From NCBI GenBank assembly GCA_946406435.1, contig CAMJKP010000004.1:1-64000 (forward strand): 64,000 nt of DNA, written 5' to 3'. The first letter of the stretch is position 1; every line of letters begins with the position of its first letter. Below, in pieces: positions 32,953 to 41,728 of this stretch. The notes below the pieces were generated by a model. The model saw nothing but the letters and a program-made list of their open reading frames with translations, was not told the origin of the DNA and searched no databases. This stretch comes from an uncultured Prevotellaceae bacterium. Its GTDB lineage: Bacteria; Bacteroidota; Bacteroidia; Bacteroidales; Bacteroidaceae. Made by a program: the position numbers and the translations under genes.

Positions 32953-34659
32953 TTATTCCTTACAGAATATACTGATTTCACATTCAAACTCGTCCTCTGA
33001 AGGACAATCTATCCAGCCTCCAATAACACTCTTTACATCACGATCGATGAAAGTGGATTTTATCACCCTCTGCATCAGTTCCTCATTTCTTTCTGCAAGA
33101 AGATAGAACGATGTCTCACCATGATAACCATTCCTTAGCGCAATCTCACCCGTAGTGATATTAGGCAGGGTATAGACAAACGCTGCTGGCGAAGGAAAGA
33201 AGTCATCCTTTTCTATAGATTTCACATACTGACGGTCTGCTATTATAGATGAAGAATGATTGAACAGGACAACAGCCCTGCTAGAGTTTAGGGTTGAGGA
33301 GTTAGAGTTTAGAGTCCTTTGACCTTCAGATTCTATAAGCAGTTCGGAAGCGACAAAGGCAAGACGACTAAGCATATCCATCTTATAGAACTTCGGATAG
33401 TCGCCTATCTTCGTCTTATATACCTCTGTCAACATTTCCTTACCACGAGACTTTACATCAAGTCTGCTCCCATCGACAACAACCTCATCCTGGGTTATCT
33501 TCACAGAATGTGTCTGACTGACAAGAATATCATTATCAATAATCTGAGGAAGAGGTCTGTTAGAAATACGGACGACTCCATTACAGCCTCCAAAGCCAGA
33601 CAACATCTTTACGAAGGTGTTTCCCTCAGCTGTCATCGGCTTATCCGACATCTTCACCTTACCACTTACGCCACAAGTCTCAAAGCCCTTGGAAGACAGT
33701 ATCATGTTATCTTCAAGTGCTCGCATCATGATAATGGTCTCAAGCACTCCAGCCGCACCCATAGTATGACCGAAATATCCTTTCAAGGCAGAGAGTGGAA
33801 CATCCTGCAAGTCAGCCATCTCTATTGCCTTAGATTCCATCTGGTCATTATACATCGTGGCAGTACCATGAACTCCTATTACTGAAATCGGATTATCAGC
33901 ATTCTTCATTTTACTAAGAGCCATACCTGCCCCTAGTCCTTTCGGATGCGGCGCACTAATATGATATGCGTCATTACATATCGCTCCCTTGTCTACCTTC
34001 CATCCATTCGGGGAGTTCATCTCCCTCGACAGGACAATAGTAGCTGCAGCCTCACCAAGATTCAAGCCAAGTCTTTCAATATCGAAAGGGCGGCAAGGCT
34101 CATCCGACAATGCCTTCAACGACTGAAAACCAGAAACGATGAACCTACTCTGAACATCAGCACCACACACAATGGCATGTGTATAATTACCACAATCCAC
34201 AAGTCGCTGTCCGAGTATGATTGCCGAAACACCAGAGATACACGCATTACACACCACTATAGGGTCGTTCTCTATGCCTATTGCCAGACTCACTTTCTTT
34301 GCAGCATCAGCAAGCGAAGGCATCTCTTCGCCTTTTTCCAGCAACTCAATATCTCCTTTCGTTGAACTCAAGATAAGAATAGCACGCTCCTTGTTGAAAA
34401 TCAGAGTTGATATAGCCGCTTTTACAGAATGTAGCACCAGACTCTCAAACTTGGAGAATCCATCGACCATAATCTTATCCCATTGTTCCTTATTGAAAAG
34501 TGATGCCTCTACGGAAAATGGCAGATCATTCCATCCCCCTTCCCCATTCTCACAGGGATAGTGCGACAAACCAGACTTACCTTCACGTACAGCCTTATAG
34601 GTCTGTTCTGTAGTCTGTCCAAGAGGGGATGTTATATTATCTGAGATTATTGTTGCCAT
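32953..34659 (-). CDS. Ketosynthase with divergent C-terminal extension
   Basis: A protein of 568 residues. Residues 1-370 are a thiolase-fold ketosynthase: Cys140 in VCNACISGVSAI, His in GVHGTATMYND, Lys-His in ALKGYFGHTMGAAG. The N-terminal part is shorter and more divergent than FabF. Residues 380-568 look like a second, degenerate KS-like half (EMLTEVYKTKIGDYPKFYKM, RLAFVASELLIES, SFYLLAERNEELMQRVI), again giving a KS plus CLF-like plan. A repeat-encoded insert, TLNSNSSTLNSS, lies near residue 455. May act as the ApeR-like second ketosynthase; which step it serves is unknown. It overlaps the thioesterase gene by 13 nt. Confidence 0.8.
   Translation of the reverse strand: MATIISDNITSPLGQTTEQTYKAVREGKSGLSHYPCENGEGGWNDLPFSVEASLFNKEQWDKIMVDGFSKFESLVLHSVKAAISTLIFNKERAILILSSTKGDIELLEKGEEMPSLADAAKKVSLAIGIENDPIVVCNACISGVSAIILGQRLVDCGNYTHAIVCGADVQSRFIVSGFQSLKALSDEPCRPFDIERLGLNLGEAAATIVLSREMNSPNGWKVDKGAICNDAYHISAPHPKGLGAGMALSKMKNADNPISVIGVHGTATMYNDQMESKAIEMADLQDVPLSALKGYFGHTMGAAGVLETIIMMRALEDNMILSSKGFETCGVSGKVKMSDKPMTAEGNTFVKMLSGFGGCNGVVRISNRPLPQIIDNDILVSQTHSVKITQDEVVVDGSRLDVKSRGKEMLTEVYKTKIGDYPKFYKMDMLSRLAFVASELLIESEGQRTLNSNSSTLNSSRAVVLFNHSSSIIADRQYVKSIEKDDFFPSPAAFVYTLPNITTGEIALRNGYHGETSFYLLAERNEELMQRVIKSTFIDRDVKSVIGGWIDCPSEDEFECEISIFCKE
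33281..33317. repeat. TTTAGAGTT run inside second KS gene
   Basis: CTAGAGTTTAGGGTTGAGGA, then GTTAGAGTTTAGAGTCC: five imperfect seven-base units in frame, encoding the Ser/Asn/Leu/Thr stretch of the ketosynthase extension. Confidence 0.75.
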
Positions 34660-35060
34660 TTATTCTTCCACTCAACGAAGAAAGGAGGATTATCCCACAT
34701 TAGCTGATAGTTCATATCCATGAACACCTGCACAGTACGAGCTGTAAGGAATACTGTTCCGTCTTTCGGGTCAAAAATCTCGTAATCGAACACTATCTTT
34801 GCCGAAGGCTTTGGGCGATAAGTGATTCTGATATGTGGCTTCATACCATAGAGAACAGGACGCTTGTATTTTATATCCATCTCCACAATAGGCGCAAACA
34901 CATTGTTATCAATGTAGTTCTGATAGCTTAGTCCGTATTGCGCACCAAAAGCCTCACGTGCATCTTCAAGATATAAAGGATAAGATCCGTGCCATACCAC
35001 TTTCATGATATCCACCTCGCTGAACCTTATCTCAAGTTCCTTCTCCGTTACAAGTTCCAT
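34647..35060 (-). CDS. 4HBT-type acyl thioesterase (hotdog fold)
   Basis: A protein of 137 residues similar to 4-hydroxybenzoyl-CoA thioesterases/YbgC. The pattern is RFSEVDIMKVVWHGSYPLYL (about 12-31), where the usual D of DxxGHVNH is the D of EVDIM and the WHG segment follows. It should hydrolyse acyl-ACP, for proofreading or release (ApeK-like). It overlaps the KS gene by 13 nt and touches the dehydratase gene by one nt. Confidence 0.85.
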   Translation of the reverse strand: MELVTEKELEIRFSEVDIMKVVWHGSYPLYLEDAREAFGAQYGLSYQNYIDNNVFAPIVEMDIKYKRPVLYGMKPHIRITYRPKPSAKIVFDYEIFDPKDGTVFLTARTVQVFMDMNYQLMWDNPPFFVEWKNKWQQ

Positions 35061-35500
35061 TATTCCGCCTCCTTGACCGCTATTTTAATTTCTGTAGTAG
35101 CCAATGTCTCGCCATTACAAGTCACCACACCATTAGCCAATGTCATTCCAAGCACATCATCAATAACCGTGACACAGGTAGTAATCACATCTCCCACCTT
35201 AGGACATCCAGTGATCTCAAGGTTTCTGATAGCTCCGATAAAACCAAGTTGAATACCCTTTTTCAAGATATACTTGTTCACATATCCTATCCTCGCTGCA
35301 CATGTCTGGGCGATATTCTCAACCAAACCAGGAGCAGAAAATACACCATCACAGACAAAGATATTATTCTCTTTTATTTCGGTCTCTGTAACAGTCGTTT
35401 TCTCATCAAAAGCCGTGAGTTTTCCAACCATCACAAAAGGCTCCTGCTGAGGCAGAAGTTCATGTATATCTATATTTCTGAGGGATTCCTCTGTTACCAT
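35060..35500 (-). CDS. ApeP-like hydroxyacyl-ACP dehydratase (hotdog fold)
   Basis: A protein of 146 residues with INDLLPQQEPFVMVGKLTAFD-like start (here IHELLPQQEPFVMVGKL), then a hotdog body with VFSAPGLVENIAQTCAARIG containing the catalytic glutamate-bearing helix. The family is the predicted 3-hydroxylacyl-ACP dehydratases (ApeP) that work with a second hotdog protein (ApeI) as a pair. The second member here is likely the gene at 29092. It forms C=C bonds in each elongation cycle. Confidence 0.85.
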   Translation of the reverse strand: MVTEESLRNIDIHELLPQQEPFVMVGKLTAFDEKTTVTETEIKENNIFVCDGVFSAPGLVENIAQTCAARIGYVNKYILKKGIQLGFIGAIRNLEITGCPKVGDVITTCVTVIDDVLGMTLANGVVTCNGETLATTEIKIAVKEAE

Positions 35501-35542
35501 ATTTTATAAAAGTCTAAGGACTAAGGCTCTTGACATTTGGCT
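35501..35542. repeat. AGTCTAAGGACTAAGG run
   Basis: A run of AGTCTAAGGACTAAGGCTCTTGACATTT type fills the 42-nt spacer between two operon genes; same word class as 36795-36830 and 61955-62010. Confidence 0.5.
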
Positions 35543-36421
35543 TTATTGCCAGAACTCATAGAAATTATACCATTGATGCGGATATTTCCTCACCATTCTC
35601 TCCAGTTCTGATACATACGCTTTTGACAACTGGTCTATCTGTTCCTTACGCGAAACCGTCTTGTCGTATTCAAGTGGAGTGACATAGACATGGTATTTCT
35701 TCATCGACTCCTTCATGACATTAACAGCCAAGACATCAAGTTCTCTCATCGTGGCAACACTAAGCGGTCCTTGCGGGAAACGTGCCTTTGCACCAAGGAA
35801 CATCTGTTCCACATAACGCGGAGACCCATTGAATCTGTCAGCTGGCAAACTAACGGTCTCACCTCTCTGAAGTGCTCCATTTATCTCAAAGAGATGGCTC
35901 ATATCAGGCTTTACGGATATCATCTGGATATTGGTGGATGCGAACATCTTGTTCCTATTTTCTGTCACCGATTCCTTCTCACCGTCAAACACAAGGGCAT
36001 AAAACACTTTCGGGTCTGAGGTAAGGGTATAACCTGCAATCTCATAATTACCTATATGGGCACTCATCTGAATGAACCCTTCAGGCTTAGAGGCATGCTC
36101 AAGGAATCTATCATAACCATCAATTTCTATCTCAAACTTCTTTCCGGCATACATGCCGAACCTATCCACAACCACCTGTCCAAACAAACAATGATTGACA
36201 TAGGTATTCCATGCTGCCCTCAGTCTGCCATAGCCAAAACGCTTTCTGTAAAAGCGATATGCCACGCTACGACTGCCATTAGTATTGAGAATCAGACATA
36301 CAGGAACAACAAAAACGGCCACAAAAGCATATAATAGCCTTATATCCATGACCTTCATCACAGCTATAAGTGCTCTATGCATACCTCCACTACCGAAGGT
36401 TGTTCCCGCCCATTGTTGCAT
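35543..36421 (-). CDS. LpxL-like lipid acyltransferase
   Basis: A protein of 292 residues. It has an N-terminal helix (about 25-47) and the HtrB/LpxL/PlsC-like domain with FIQMSAHIGNYEIAGYTL (HX4-type site as HIGNYE, about 140-145) and GETVSLPADRFNGSPRYVEQ. It fits ApeD, the acyltransferase of aryl-polyene clusters thought to attach a fatty acyl or the polyene itself. It acts at the inner membrane. The next gene downstream is the dehydratase. Confidence 0.83.
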   Translation of the reverse strand: MQQWAGTTFGSGGMHRALIAVMKVMDIRLLYAFVAVFVVPVCLILNTNGSRSVAYRFYRKRFGYGRLRAAWNTYVNHCLFGQVVVDRFGMYAGKKFEIEIDGYDRFLEHASKPEGFIQMSAHIGNYEIAGYTLTSDPKVFYALVFDGEKESVTENRNKMFASTNIQMISVKPDMSHLFEINGALQRGETVSLPADRFNGSPRYVEQMFLGAKARFPQGPLSVATMRELDVLAVNVMKESMKKYHVYVTPLEYDKTVSRKEQIDQLSKAYVSELERMVRKYPHQWYNFYEFWQ

Positions 36422-36423
36422 GA

Positions 36424-36512
36424 GATATCAGTTCATAGTGTATAGTTCATAATTCATAGTAAACCAACGTGCGCCAACAAACTATGAACTATGCACTATG
36501 AATTATGAACTA
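36424..36512. repeat. ATGAACTATG mirror array
   Basis: The left arm, TTCATAGTGTATAGTTCATA (and ATTCATAGT), faces ACTATGAACTATGCACTATG and AATTATGAAC across a core of AAACCAACGTGCGCCAACAA. It fills the spacer between the ACP gene (right) and the LpxL-like gene (left) and borders both coding ends. Confidence 0.85.
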
Positions 36513-36755
36513 ACAATTCACCTTACTCTCGATATAATCATAGAACTGAGAAAGTGTCTGAACACCAGCCATTTCCTCCGGCTTAATCTTGAAACCGAAG
36601 TTCTTTTCTACGATTACAACGATATCAACGAAATCAAGACTGTCAATACCGAGGCCAGCTTTCAACTCTGCCTCTGGGGCAATCTTTTCTTCATCGATTT
36701 CCAAATCCTCTACAAGGAAGTTATTTACTTTCTCTTCTACTTCTTGACGTGTCAT
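36510..36755 (-). CDS. Acyl carrier protein
   Basis: An 81-residue ACP with the phosphopantetheine serine in GLGIDSLDFVDIV (about residue 38) and the usual acidic helices. This is the most canonical of the three ACPs in the cluster. It lies between the methyltransferase gene and the acyltransferase gene, flanked on both sides by repeat arrays. Confidence 0.92.
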   Translation of the reverse strand: MTRQEVEEKVNNFLVEDLEIDEEKIAPEAELKAGLGIDSLDFVDIVVIVEKNFGFKIKPEEMAGVQTLSQFYDYIESKVNC

Positions 36756-36756
36756 T

Positions 36757-36830
36757 TTTATTTACTATTTAACTATTTACTATTTACTATTTTTTTGTCT
36801 AAAGCCTTTGACCTTTGACCTTAGACTATT
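36757..36830. repeat. TTTACTATT and CTTTGACC runs
   Basis: TTTACTATTTAACTATTTAC, TATTTACTATT, then GCCTTTGACCTTTGACCTTAG. It joins the word of the mre elements to the AAAGGTCAAAGG word, and reaches the stop codon of the methyltransferase gene. Confidence 0.7.
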
Positions 36831-37929
36831 TTATTCTACAAACCATGATACTATGGCATTGTCCAAGACCATCATATATCTGTTCAACCTCAAGACCAGC
36901 CTCATTCACCAATCTGGTCATATCTTCAGAATGATACATCTTACTATTGCCATTGGCCATAGCAGTAAAGTACAGACTTGTCATCGTCAAACAGAAGGCT
37001 GCGGTCTCAAACCTTTGTCTATCCCACAATGTCTCCATAATGAAGATACGTGTATCGGCATCCATTACGGTCTTTGCTCGTGTAAGGATACTGACAATCT
37101 CCTCTTCTGAGAAACAATCAAGGAACTGACTCATCCAGATAGCATCAAGACCTCCTTCCCTCTTCGGGAATGCAGCATCCTTGTCAAGCAGATTTATGCC
37201 ATAGCCCTTGATACGCTCTGCACCTTCCTTGCCCTTCGTATTCTCCTTCATCATACCTATCTGCTGAGGAAGGTCGAGAATCGTCACCTCTACATTCTTG
37301 TCATATCCAACACATTGCAACGCCCACTTACCAGTATTGCCACCAACATCATACAGAGAACGTACCTTGTGTTTCTTGAACACTATCTCCAATGCCTCTG
37401 GGAAAGAAGAGTCGCTATAGAAATGATCAAAACCAAACCAGCTATCCTGCACTTGCTTAGGCAGAGAGGAAAGTCCTTCATAAATCGTCGGCCAATCTCC
37501 CAGCCACTTCAATCCTGCAGGCCTACCCTCTTTCATAGACTCCTCCAGATTGAATAATCCCTGATAGTTTACATCATGATTGAAGTCGATATTCACCCTT
37601 GTTGCCGGATCATTAAGCAGGAAAAATCCCGTTTTAGTAATCGAATACTTATCCGTTACATCATCTATAATCACGGTACCAATGCTTAGAGATGCCTCAA
37701 GAAGACATTTAACAGCATATTTTGACAAACCTGTCTTCTCTACGACCTCGTCCTCTGTCAAACCATCTTTGCTATCGCAAAGCGCATCAAGGATACCAAA
37801 TTTTACCACCAGACGGGATGCCTGAAACACGATAGGTCCCCACGCTATGAACTCCGCCAAACGCTGAGCCTCACGCGCAGACATATCGTCTTTTGTGTAC
37901 CTTTTCTTTAAATCAGGAAATAAATTCAT
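36826..37929 (-). CDS. SAM-dependent O-methyltransferase
   Basis: From the ATG at 37929 the protein has 367 residues and starts MNLFPDLKKRYTKDDMSA; an ATG 16 codons upstream is inside an A-rich run and overlaps the next gene, so I think it is not used. An N-terminal winged-helix dimerisation domain (about 15-100) precedes a class I methyltransferase domain: motif I in LYDVGGNTGKWAL, LDLPQQIGM as motif II, and WMSQFLDCFSEEEIV around the catalytic region. The plan is that of plant/antibiotic O-methyltransferases. It may methylate the aromatic head or hydroxyl of the polyene (ApeB-like function). Confidence 0.85.
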   Translation of the reverse strand: MNLFPDLKKRYTKDDMSAREAQRLAEFIAWGPIVFQASRLVVKFGILDALCDSKDGLTEDEVVEKTGLSKYAVKCLLEASLSIGTVIIDDVTDKYSITKTGFFLLNDPATRVNIDFNHDVNYQGLFNLEESMKEGRPAGLKWLGDWPTIYEGLSSLPKQVQDSWFGFDHFYSDSSFPEALEIVFKKHKVRSLYDVGGNTGKWALQCVGYDKNVEVTILDLPQQIGMMKENTKGKEGAERIKGYGINLLDKDAAFPKREGGLDAIWMSQFLDCFSEEEIVSILTRAKTVMDADTRIFIMETLWDRQRFETAAFCLTMTSLYFTAMANGNSKMYHSEDMTRLVNEAGLEVEQIYDGLGQCHSIMVCRIK

Positions 37930-37966
37930 TATATAAAAATCAGGTCTTTGGTTATGTTTTTTCTTC

Positions 37967-38677
37967 TTAAAAATCAAACCCCATTGCTATGAAGACGTTA
38001 GTCATAACATCATAGCTATCGTAACTATAATAGTTATAGCTTTCTGTTACCTTCCTATTGTCTTGAAGCGCAAAACCAGCAGAAACCGACAAACCATGCT
38101 TTTCTCCGATTTTGAACCTGCAACCCATGCTAGTTGAAAAATAAGCTCCTGAATAAGAAGGAGAATAACCTAATTTCACGTCAACAAATGGATTGATTTT
38201 CACATTTACGAAATCAGACCTGAAATTAAAGTAGATTGGCACAGAACTTTTGTCGTCATCCATGTAATATCTGAATCCTACACCTGCACCCAGAAAGACA
38301 TACGAATTCAACTGATAGCCTGCAGAAAGGTTGAGAACAGGAGAATTATCACCATCATCATCATTTGATTCCATCTCATAACCTAATTCCGCTATAGCAC
38401 GGAACCCACGCTTGAGACCATTTCTTGAAATCTTTGGAACTTCTTCCTCCTCCTTTACAACTTTCTCTTTGGTAATCTTCAGGACCTCATCCATATTATA
38501 AACGAACAAACTACCATCAGAAGTCTGTATTTTAAGCGATTCTGTGGGAATCTGCTCGATAACCAAACCCTTTATGATACTTCCGTTCTTAAGATAAACT
38601 ACATCTTTCATATCCTGTGCCATCATACCAACATAACATGACAAGGCAGCAAGGAGCATAAATATCTTTTTTATCAT
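37967..38677 (-). CDS. Outer membrane beta-barrel protein
   Basis: A protein of 236 residues. The signal peptide is 1-20. A short domain with VVYLKNGSIIKGLVIEQIP, LKIQTSDGSLFVYNMDEVLK (about 26-72) is often found ahead of small porin-like barrels in Bacteroidota. Residues 90-236 are alternating beta-strands of an 8-strand-type barrel, ending in a C-terminal F (MGFDF). In the middle of the biosynthetic operon it may help place the product in the outer membrane. It is not found in E. coli-type clusters as far as I know. Confidence 0.75.
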   Translation of the reverse strand: MIKKIFMLLAALSCYVGMMAQDMKDVVYLKNGSIIKGLVIEQIPTESLKIQTSDGSLFVYNMDEVLKITKEKVVKEEEEVPKISRNGLKRGFRAIAELGYEMESNDDDGDNSPVLNLSAGYQLNSYVFLGAGVGFRYYMDDDKSSVPIYFNFRSDFVNVKINPFVDVKLGYSPSYSGAYFSTSMGCRFKIGEKHGLSVSAGFALQDNRKVTESYNYYSYDSYDVMTNVFIAMGFDF

Positions 38678-38692
38678 TGTGTCTGTTCGTCG

Positions 38693-39187
38693 TTAAATAT
38701 ACTTTCTCAGTATAGTACCTAACTTTTTTCCTGTGCTCTTGGCACCGTCTTTGATAAGATTCAGCTTTGTGCCAAACATACCGCCTTTGCCAAACAAGCC
38801 TGCAATACTACCGACAATCTCTCCTTTCTTGTCAATAAGCTGCACAACAAAAGAATAATCGCCTTTAGGACTAATTGTAGTTACCACGACTTTGACTGTC
38901 CAATCTGATTCCTTGCCAAAATTCAAATAGCAAACGTTTTTCAAGGCTGCATTCGCATTTTGCAAAATCAGGTCTTCAACATCCGACTTATCCACTTTCC
39001 AGTCTTTCTCATACTCTGCAAACTCAGCCTCTGATCTGTTATGAATCTTTATATATTCAATCTCCAGATTAGCAGTCCTCTTATACAAAGCCTCAAAGGA
39101 GCCTGTCACAACTTCTGTACTTAACGGAGCCTGCGCATAGCTACAGAGAGACAGACACGCAAACAAAATAAATAAGATCCTTCTCAT
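38693..39187 (-). CDS. Small secreted protein 1 of three
   Basis: A protein of 164 residues with signal peptide (1-19, ending SYAQ). It has a charged helical middle (RSEAEFAEYEKDWKVDKSDV) and strands (NFGKESDWTVKVVVTTIS; YSFVVQLIDKKGEIVGSIAG), ending in a basic helix. Size, plan and the E-x4-W/Y-x-V/I-V-K-strand match the two genes that follow, so the three may be diverged paralogues. Function unknown; envelope location likely. Confidence 0.6.
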   Translation of the reverse strand: MRRILFILFACLSLCSYAQAPLSTEVVTGSFEALYKRTANLEIEYIKIHNRSEAEFAEYEKDWKVDKSDVEDLILQNANAALKNVCYLNFGKESDWTVKVVVTTISPKGDYSFVVQLIDKKGEIVGSIAGLFGKGGMFGTKLNLIKDGAKSTGKKLGTILRKYI

Positions 39188-39196
39188 TTTATTTAA

Positions 39197-39757
39197 TTAC
39201 TTAGCCTTCTTGATAAGCTTCACAACCCACTCACCAAGTTCCTCGTATGCATCTCTACGACGAGCCTCATTGCCAAATCCACCACCAGGAACGCCATCAG
39301 CATCAAGCACAGCGAAAGTCTCTGTACTACCATTCTTGGTAAATTCTACAGTACTGTTAAAGTGAGCATCACCAGCACCCATACCTACCCACACAGCGAC
39401 GGCGGTATTACCATAGTTAAAATCTTTTACCTTGACAGTAATGATATACTGAGCCTGATCTTTCTCTGTTGTCACATTAACATACTTGCTCTTACTTACA
39501 GCAGCTGCAAACTCAGCTTCCGCCTCTGCAAGTTCCTGTGGATAGTTTGCTACCCAGTCTTCACCTTTTGCCTTTAGAAAAGCATCAACATTCTGACCTT
39601 CCAATGTAGCAGCAGAATAATCCCAAACGATATACACAAAAGAACCACCAGCCGCCTTAATCTCTGCAAGTGAACCGCTCTTAATTGTTACATCATCCTT
39701 AGCAAACATTGTTATTACAGAAAACAATGCTACCATCAAAAACAAAAATTTCTTCAT
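39197..39757 (-). CDS. Small secreted protein 2 of three
   Basis: A protein of 186 residues with signal peptide (1-19, ending MFAK). Strand AAGGSFVYIVWDYSAATLEG near the start, a helix with AEAEAEFAAAVSKSKYV, then TEKDQAQYIITVKVKDFNYG and TVEFTKNGSTETFAVLDADG. It ends in a basic helix (EWVVKLIKKAK). The tripartite plan (D/S-rich strand, acidic helix, YxIxVK strands, basic tail) is common to all three. Family not recognised. Confidence 0.6.
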   Translation of the reverse strand: MKKFLFLMVALFSVITMFAKDDVTIKSGSLAEIKAAGGSFVYIVWDYSAATLEGQNVDAFLKAKGEDWVANYPQELAEAEAEFAAAVSKSKYVNVTTEKDQAQYIITVKVKDFNYGNTAVAVWVGMGAGDAHFNSTVEFTKNGSTETFAVLDADGVPGGGFGNEARRRDAYEELGEWVVKLIKKAK

Positions 39758-39829
39758 TTCTTACCTTTATTTATTTGTATAATATATTTTCTTAAATATT
39801 CGACTACTTTTTAAAGTCTTTACTATAAC

Positions 39830-40342
39830 CTACTTTAGTTTTGCTAATACCTCACCAAATTTCTTAAAGCTCTTCCATGTAGCTTCTTTGGTAAAATAGT
39901 CTTCAGCTCCAGTAAGTTTCGTTATCTTAATGAGACAAACTTCTTCATTAGAAGACAAATCTGTAACAGTAGCAGTTCCCCAAACACGGACATACTTGCG
40001 GCCAAAAGCACCTACTGTAGCATGCAGATTTTCAAATTTGATAACTATCTTGTATTGTGGTTTTTCTTCTTTTCCTACGATTTTAAGTTTCTTACCTGAA
40101 GAATTAAAAGCATCTATAAACGTTGATTGTGATGTATTTATCAATTCATCATATTCTTCGTTAAAATGCTGTTTTAGAGTCTCTTCTTTCTCCCAAGTCG
40201 TATTCGAGAAATCCATTTCAACACAAGCGCTTGTTCCTGTATCCAAAAACGAAGTCGATCCATAAACGATTCTAAGCGGACTTGCTGCATTTACAGTAAC
40301 AGCAAGAAATGCAGTTATTAAAAATAAAAAAAGCTTTTTCAT
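39830..40342 (-). CDS. Small secreted protein 3 of three
   Basis: A protein of 170 residues with signal peptide (1-19, ending VNAA). It shares ACVEMDFSNTTWEKEETLKQ, the KKLKIVGKEEKPQYKIVIKF strand pair, and the final SFKKFGEVLAKLK helix with the other two. Placed between KS and outer membrane genes, it might chaperone or anchor the polyene in the envelope. That is inference from position only. Confidence 0.6.
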   Translation of the reverse strand: MKKLFLFLITAFLAVTVNAASPLRIVYGSTSFLDTGTSACVEMDFSNTTWEKEETLKQHFNEEYDELINTSQSTFIDAFNSSGKKLKIVGKEEKPQYKIVIKFENLHATVGAFGRKYVRVWGTATVTDLSSNEEVCLIKITKLTGAEDYFTKEATWKSFKKFGEVLAKLK

Positions 40343-40361
40343 GATTCAAAAAGACTTGATT

Positions 40362-41585
40362 TTATATCTTCTTAATTACAAGCGCACTATTAGTTCCACC
40401 AAAACCGAAAGAGTTGCTGAGAACCACGTTAACCTCGGTATCAACGGTCTTAGCTGCGATATTAAGTTTTGCAGAATGTTCGTCAGGATTCTCGAAATTT
40501 ATATTAGGAGCAACAAAGTTATTCTGCATCATAATAGCTGAATATACAATCTCAGAAGCTCCTGCCATCCAGCACTCATGACCTGTCATTCCCTTTGTTG
40601 AACTTATAAGGGCATGCTGTCCATGGAACATACGATCCAAAGCAATAGCCTCATACATATCTCCCTGACGGGTACTTGTGGCATGAGCGTTGATATAGTC
40701 AATATCCTTTACATCCACACCTGCATCCTGCAAGGCACGTGACATAGCAATAACGCTACCCTCATCACTTGGCTGACTGATAACTGCCGTTCCGTTTGAA
40801 GAGAAACCATAACCCACAACCTCTGCGATTATCTTAGCACCACGAGCCACAGCATGGTCGTAATCCTCAAGAACAAGAGCGGCAGCACCACCACTTGGAA
40901 TCAAGCCGTCACGATCACGCTCAAATGGACGTGAAGCCTTTGTAGGCTCATCCATACGCTTCGAGAATGCTCCCAGAGCATCAAAAGAAGCCATAGAATA
41001 ATAGTTCACCTCCTGAGCTCCGCCACAGAGAACCGTATTCTGAAGTCCCTGCTTTATGAGCATATATGCAAGACCAATAGAGTGACTGCCACTTGCACAA
41101 GCCGCACTCACGCTAAAGTTCACGCCTCTTAAATGGAATACCGTACTCATATTCATGTTTACGGTTGAGTTCATAGCCTGAAAGATGAAGTTCTGACCGA
41201 GAAGCTCAGTATCGCGCTTCTCTTCCATAATCTTAGCCGACTCAATAACAGGCTTTGCCGACGAGTCATTACCGAAGATACAGCCAACCTCATTCTGCAA
41301 CAGATACTCATCGCTTATCTCCGCCATCTCGAAAGCCTGACGGGAAGCCATATATGCATATTCAGCCTCCTCTGAGAAGCCTCTACGCATATGGCGGTCG
41401 ATAAGTCCCTTGAGCTTTGGCTGCTCAACAATACCTGTCAGACACGACTGATAGCCATATTCCAGACGCTCCTTCTCAAGTCCGATACCTGACTTTCCCT
41501 CATAGAGGGAGTTCTTCACTTCTTCTATTGTAGTTCCCAGGCAAGACCATATGCCCATACCTGTTATTACGACTCGTTTTGCCAT
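40362..41585 (-). CDS. FabF-like ketosynthase
   Basis: A protein of 407 residues from the ATG at 41585 (AKRVVITGMGIWSCLG), the usual FabF start; an upstream start at 41603 adds MGGFLF, which comes from repeat DNA. Cys163 in VSAACASGSHSIG, His in NAHATSTRQGD, and Lys-His in STKGMTGHECWMAGAS, so all catalytic residues are present. It is the third ketosynthase in the cluster and the only one without a C-terminal extension; this is the best candidate for the general or first condensation. Closest to FabB/F-type elongating enzymes. Confidence 0.9.
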   Translation of the reverse strand: MAKRVVITGMGIWSCLGTTIEEVKNSLYEGKSGIGLEKERLEYGYQSCLTGIVEQPKLKGLIDRHMRRGFSEEAEYAYMASRQAFEMAEISDEYLLQNEVGCIFGNDSSAKPVIESAKIMEEKRDTELLGQNFIFQAMNSTVNMNMSTVFHLRGVNFSVSAACASGSHSIGLAYMLIKQGLQNTVLCGGAQEVNYYSMASFDALGAFSKRMDEPTKASRPFERDRDGLIPSGGAAALVLEDYDHAVARGAKIIAEVVGYGFSSNGTAVISQPSDEGSVIAMSRALQDAGVDVKDIDYINAHATSTRQGDMYEAIALDRMFHGQHALISSTKGMTGHECWMAGASEIVYSAIMMQNNFVAPNINFENPDEHSAKLNIAAKTVDTEVNVVLSNSFGFGGTNSALVIKKI

Positions 41586-41728
41586 AAATAAAAAGCCCCC
41601 CACCTTCTCCCCCGAGGGGGAGGGATTTTATATAGCTTTTTTCGCTACTGGGGAATAATTAATTTCCTATTTTCTCGAATTACTACTATCTAAACCTCCC
41701 CCCTCGGGGGAGACGAAGGGGGGCTAGT
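41586..41728. repeat. CCCCCTCGGGGG element between KS and ketoreductase
   Basis: The left arm, AAAGCCCCCCACCTTCTCCC then CCGAGGGGGAGGGA, and the right arm, CCTCCCCCCTCGGGGGAGAC then GAAGGGGGGCT, pair imperfectly around a spacer of about 70 nt. The right arm ends at the stop codon of the ketoreductase gene; the left arm abuts the KS start. The family has further copies at 58707-58853 and 60841-60977. Confidence 0.85.
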
